Shown here one piece after another: positions 62,358 through 64,000 of a stretch of 64,000 nucleotides of DNA. This DNA comes from Williamsia sp. DF01-3 (GTDB lineage Bacteria; Actinomycetota; Actinomycetes; Mycobacteriales; Mycobacteriaceae). Where the stretch lies: contig NZ_JALKFS010000005.1 in the NCBI RefSeq assembly GCF_023051145.1, positions 3,055,733-3,119,732 on the forward strand. Direction: 5' to 3'. The stretch's first letter is position 1; every line of letters begins with the position of its first letter. Made by a program: the position numbers and the translations under genes. The notes beneath the pieces are model-generated. The model searched no databases. It was given only the letters and a program-made list of their open reading frames with translations, and had not been told where the DNA came from.

Positions 62358-64000
62358 GGCGCAACTCGAGCTGGACACATTTGCGGGGCGTCAGCCATTT
62401 GCCCTCGATCCGTTCCAGCGTGATGCCTGCTCGGCGCTCGCCGACGGACACGGCGTCCTGGTGTGCGCGCCCACCGGCGCGGGCAAGACGATCGTCGGCG
62501 AGTTCGCCGTGCATCTCGCCCTGGCCGCCGGCACCAAGTGCTTTTACACCACCCCCATCAAGGCGCTGAGCAACCAGAAGTACGCGGATCTGGTTCGGGC
62601 ACACGGTGCGGAGTCCATCGGTCTGCTCACCGGCGATTCGTCGATCAATTCCGCGGCACCCGTGGTGGTCATGACCACCGAGGTGCTGCGGAACATGATC
62701 TACGCCAATTCGCCCGCGCTCGACCGTCTTTCGCATGTGGTGATGGATGAGGTCCACTTCTTGGCCGACCGCTTTCGCGGCGCGGTGTGGGAGGAGGTCA
62801 TCCTGCACCTCGCTCCCTCGGTTCGCGTGGTGAGCCTGTCGGCGACGGTCAGCAACGCCGAAGAGTTCGGTGCGTGGATCCAGACCGTCCGTGGGGACAC
62901 CACGGTGATCGTCGACGAACATCGGCCCGTGCCGCTCAGTCAGCACATGCTGGTCGGCAACCGACTCTTCGACCTGTTCGATCACCGTGATGCCGCTGCA
63001 CCGAACAAGAAGCCGGCGGTCAATCCAGAACTCACCCGCTACATCCGGCATCGTGAACTCGCGGCGCGACGCGACGACGATTTTCCTCCACGCGGACGCG
63101 GTCGGCGCGGACCCCAACGTGGTGAGGGGCGCCGTGGGGGCGTTCCGAGACCGGTTTCCCGGCCCGACCTCATCGCGCGACTCGATCGTGAAGGTCTGCT
63201 GCCCGCAATCAGTTTCATCTTCTCGCGAGCAGGATGCGAGGGTGCACTGAGCCAGTGCCTGCGTTCAGGCCTCCGGTTGCTCGAGCCCGACCAGGCCAAG
63301 CAGGTCGACATCATCGTCGACAAGTACGTTGCCGAACTCTCGGCAGCCGACCAGGACATACTCGGTGTGCCCGCCTGGCGCGAAGGTCTCACGCGAGGGT
63401 TCGCCGCCCACCACGCCGGACTGCTGCCCGCGTTTCGTCATGCCGTCGAAGAATTGTTCGTCAAAGGTCTCGTCAAAGCTGTCTTCGCCACCGAGACACT
63501 GGCTTTGGGCATCAACATGCCGGCACGATCGGTCGTCTTGGAACGGTTGATCAAGTTCAACGGCGAGGCGCATGTCGACCTGACGCCGGGAGAGTACACC
63601 CAGCTGACCGGACGAGCCGGGCGTCGAGGGATCGACATCGAGGGCCACGCGGTGGTCGTGTGGACCGACGATCTCGAACCGACGCGCGTCGCAGGCCTGG
63701 CTGGTGCCCGCACGTTCCCGCTGCGCAGTTCTTTTGCGCCTGAATACAACATGGCCGTGAACCTGATCGGGCGGCTGGGCTTGGCCGGTGCACGGAATTT
63801 GCTGGATAGATCGTTCGCACAGTTCCAGGCGGACAAGTCGGTGGTCGGTCAAGCCCGGCAGATCGACACCGCGCGCCGTCAACTGCGCAAGATCGAGGTC
63901 GAACTGGAAGGCCGCGCCGATGGCCGCGGCCTCGACGAAGGCATCGACGGGTTCCTGGGTTACACCAGGCTGCGCGAGCAGATCCGGTCTCGAGAGCGCT
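62344..64000 (+). CDS. helY: HelY-type DEAD/DEVH-box helicase (5' part)
   Basis: A Ski2-like superfamily 2 helicase, open at the right edge. The N-terminal [17 protein letters not shown] (Q-like), Walker [31 protein letters not shown] (DEVH box) and [10 protein letters not shown] are followed by a second RecA lobe with [12 protein letters not shown] and a [10 protein letters not shown] motif VI. An Arg/Gly-rich insert ([13 protein letters not shown]) lies between lobes. The ATG overlaps tatC. It lies in the tatC-helY order of M. tuberculosis Rv2093c-Rv2092c. Role in RNA or DNA metabolism is not settled. Confidence 0.93.
   Translation, partial: MTLSEAQLELDTFAGRQPFALDPFQRDACSALADGHGVLVCAPTGAGKTIVGEFAVHLALAAGTKCFYTTPIKALSNQKYADLVRAHGAESIGLLTGDSSINSAAPVVVMTTEVLRNMIYANSPALDRLSHVVMDEVHFLADRFRGAVWEEVILHLAPSVRVVSLSATVSNAEEFGAWIQTVRGDTTVIVDEHRPVPLSQHMLVGNRLFDLFDHRDAAAPNKKPAVNPELTRYIRHRELAARRDDDFPPRGRGRRGPQRGEGRRGGVPRPVSRPDLIARLDREGLLPAISFIFSRAGCEGALSQCLRSGLRLLEPDQAKQVDIIVDKYVAELSAADQDILGVPAWREGLTRGFAAHHAGLLPAFRHAVEELFVKGLVKAVFATETLALGINMPARSVVLERLIKFNGEAHVDLTPGEYTQLTGRAGRRGIDIEGHAVVVWTDDLEPTRVAGLAGARTFPLRSSFAPEYNMAVNLIGRLGLAGARNLLDRSFAQFQADKSVVGQARQIDTARRQLRKIEVELEGRADGRGLDEGIDGFLGYTRLREQIRSRER

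Overview
The window is about 64 kb of high-G+C actinobacterial chromosome. It comes from a mycolic-acid-producing relative of Mycobacterium, and Gordonia or a close genus (Williamsia, Dietzia, Rhodococcus) fits best. The grounds are a fabG1-inhA pair (FAS-II mycolate elongation), mshC (mycothiol), a complete Pup-proteasome locus, an NlpC/P60 RipA-type hydrolase, and long runs of gene order that I recall from M. tuberculosis. Genus-level placement is inference.

Layout. 1-10.3 kb: 3' end of a RipA-like peptidoglycan hydrolase, a moxR/DUF58/VWA operon, fabG1-inhA-hemH, a DUF3097 gene, and an NfeD-SPFH pair. 10.3-12.3 kb: a SatD-like protein plus membrane protein operon with an unusual triple half-site operator, and a TVP38-type membrane protein. 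12.5-17.7 kb: mutA-mutB-meaB (methylmalonyl-CoA mutase and its GTPase chaperone). This block is damaged. mutA has a frameshift, and the 3' end of mutB and 5' end of meaB are replaced by about 950 bp of unrelated, roughly 50% G+C sequence with scrambled primate-Alu-like words. 17.7-22.6 kb: nucleoside hydrolase, MpaB-type oxygenase, DinB-like protein, an atypical SDR with a zinc ribbon, a membrane protein, and tRNA-Leu(GAG). 22.7-33 kb: MBL hydrolase, M20 peptidase, PEBP protein, pyrD, lipoprotein, uppP, histidine phosphatase, DUF3090, SCO1664-like gene and mshC. 33-36.2 kb: nitrite reductase operon (a 115-residue protein, nirB, nirD). 36.3-46.8 kb: PAC2 protein, metH, a DszC/SfnB-like flavoprotein, HAD phosphatase, hisE, hisG, thioesterase, RecB-like nuclease and trmI. 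47-62.4 kb: proteasomal ATPase (arc/mpa), then an FHA-ABC exporter and glycogen phosphorylase, then dop-pup-prcB-prcA-pafA-pafB-pafC-tatA-tatC. 62.3 kb to the end: 5' part of helY.

The main functional unit is the pupylation-proteasome system. Dop deamidates Pup, PafA ligates it, Arc unfolds substrates and PrcBA degrades them, and PafBC is a DNA-damage regulator. Methionine synthase and methylmalonyl-CoA mutase are both B12 enzymes.

Data quality needs attention. Five genes (NfeD, mutA, the 22-kb membrane protein, a DUF5703-like gene and nirB) carry six apparent single-base losses, mostly in short G/C runs. Every one restores a normal protein when a base is added back. Together with the replaced segment, this points to sequencing or assembly error more than to biology. 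No CRISPR array, transposase, rRNA or prophage was seen.
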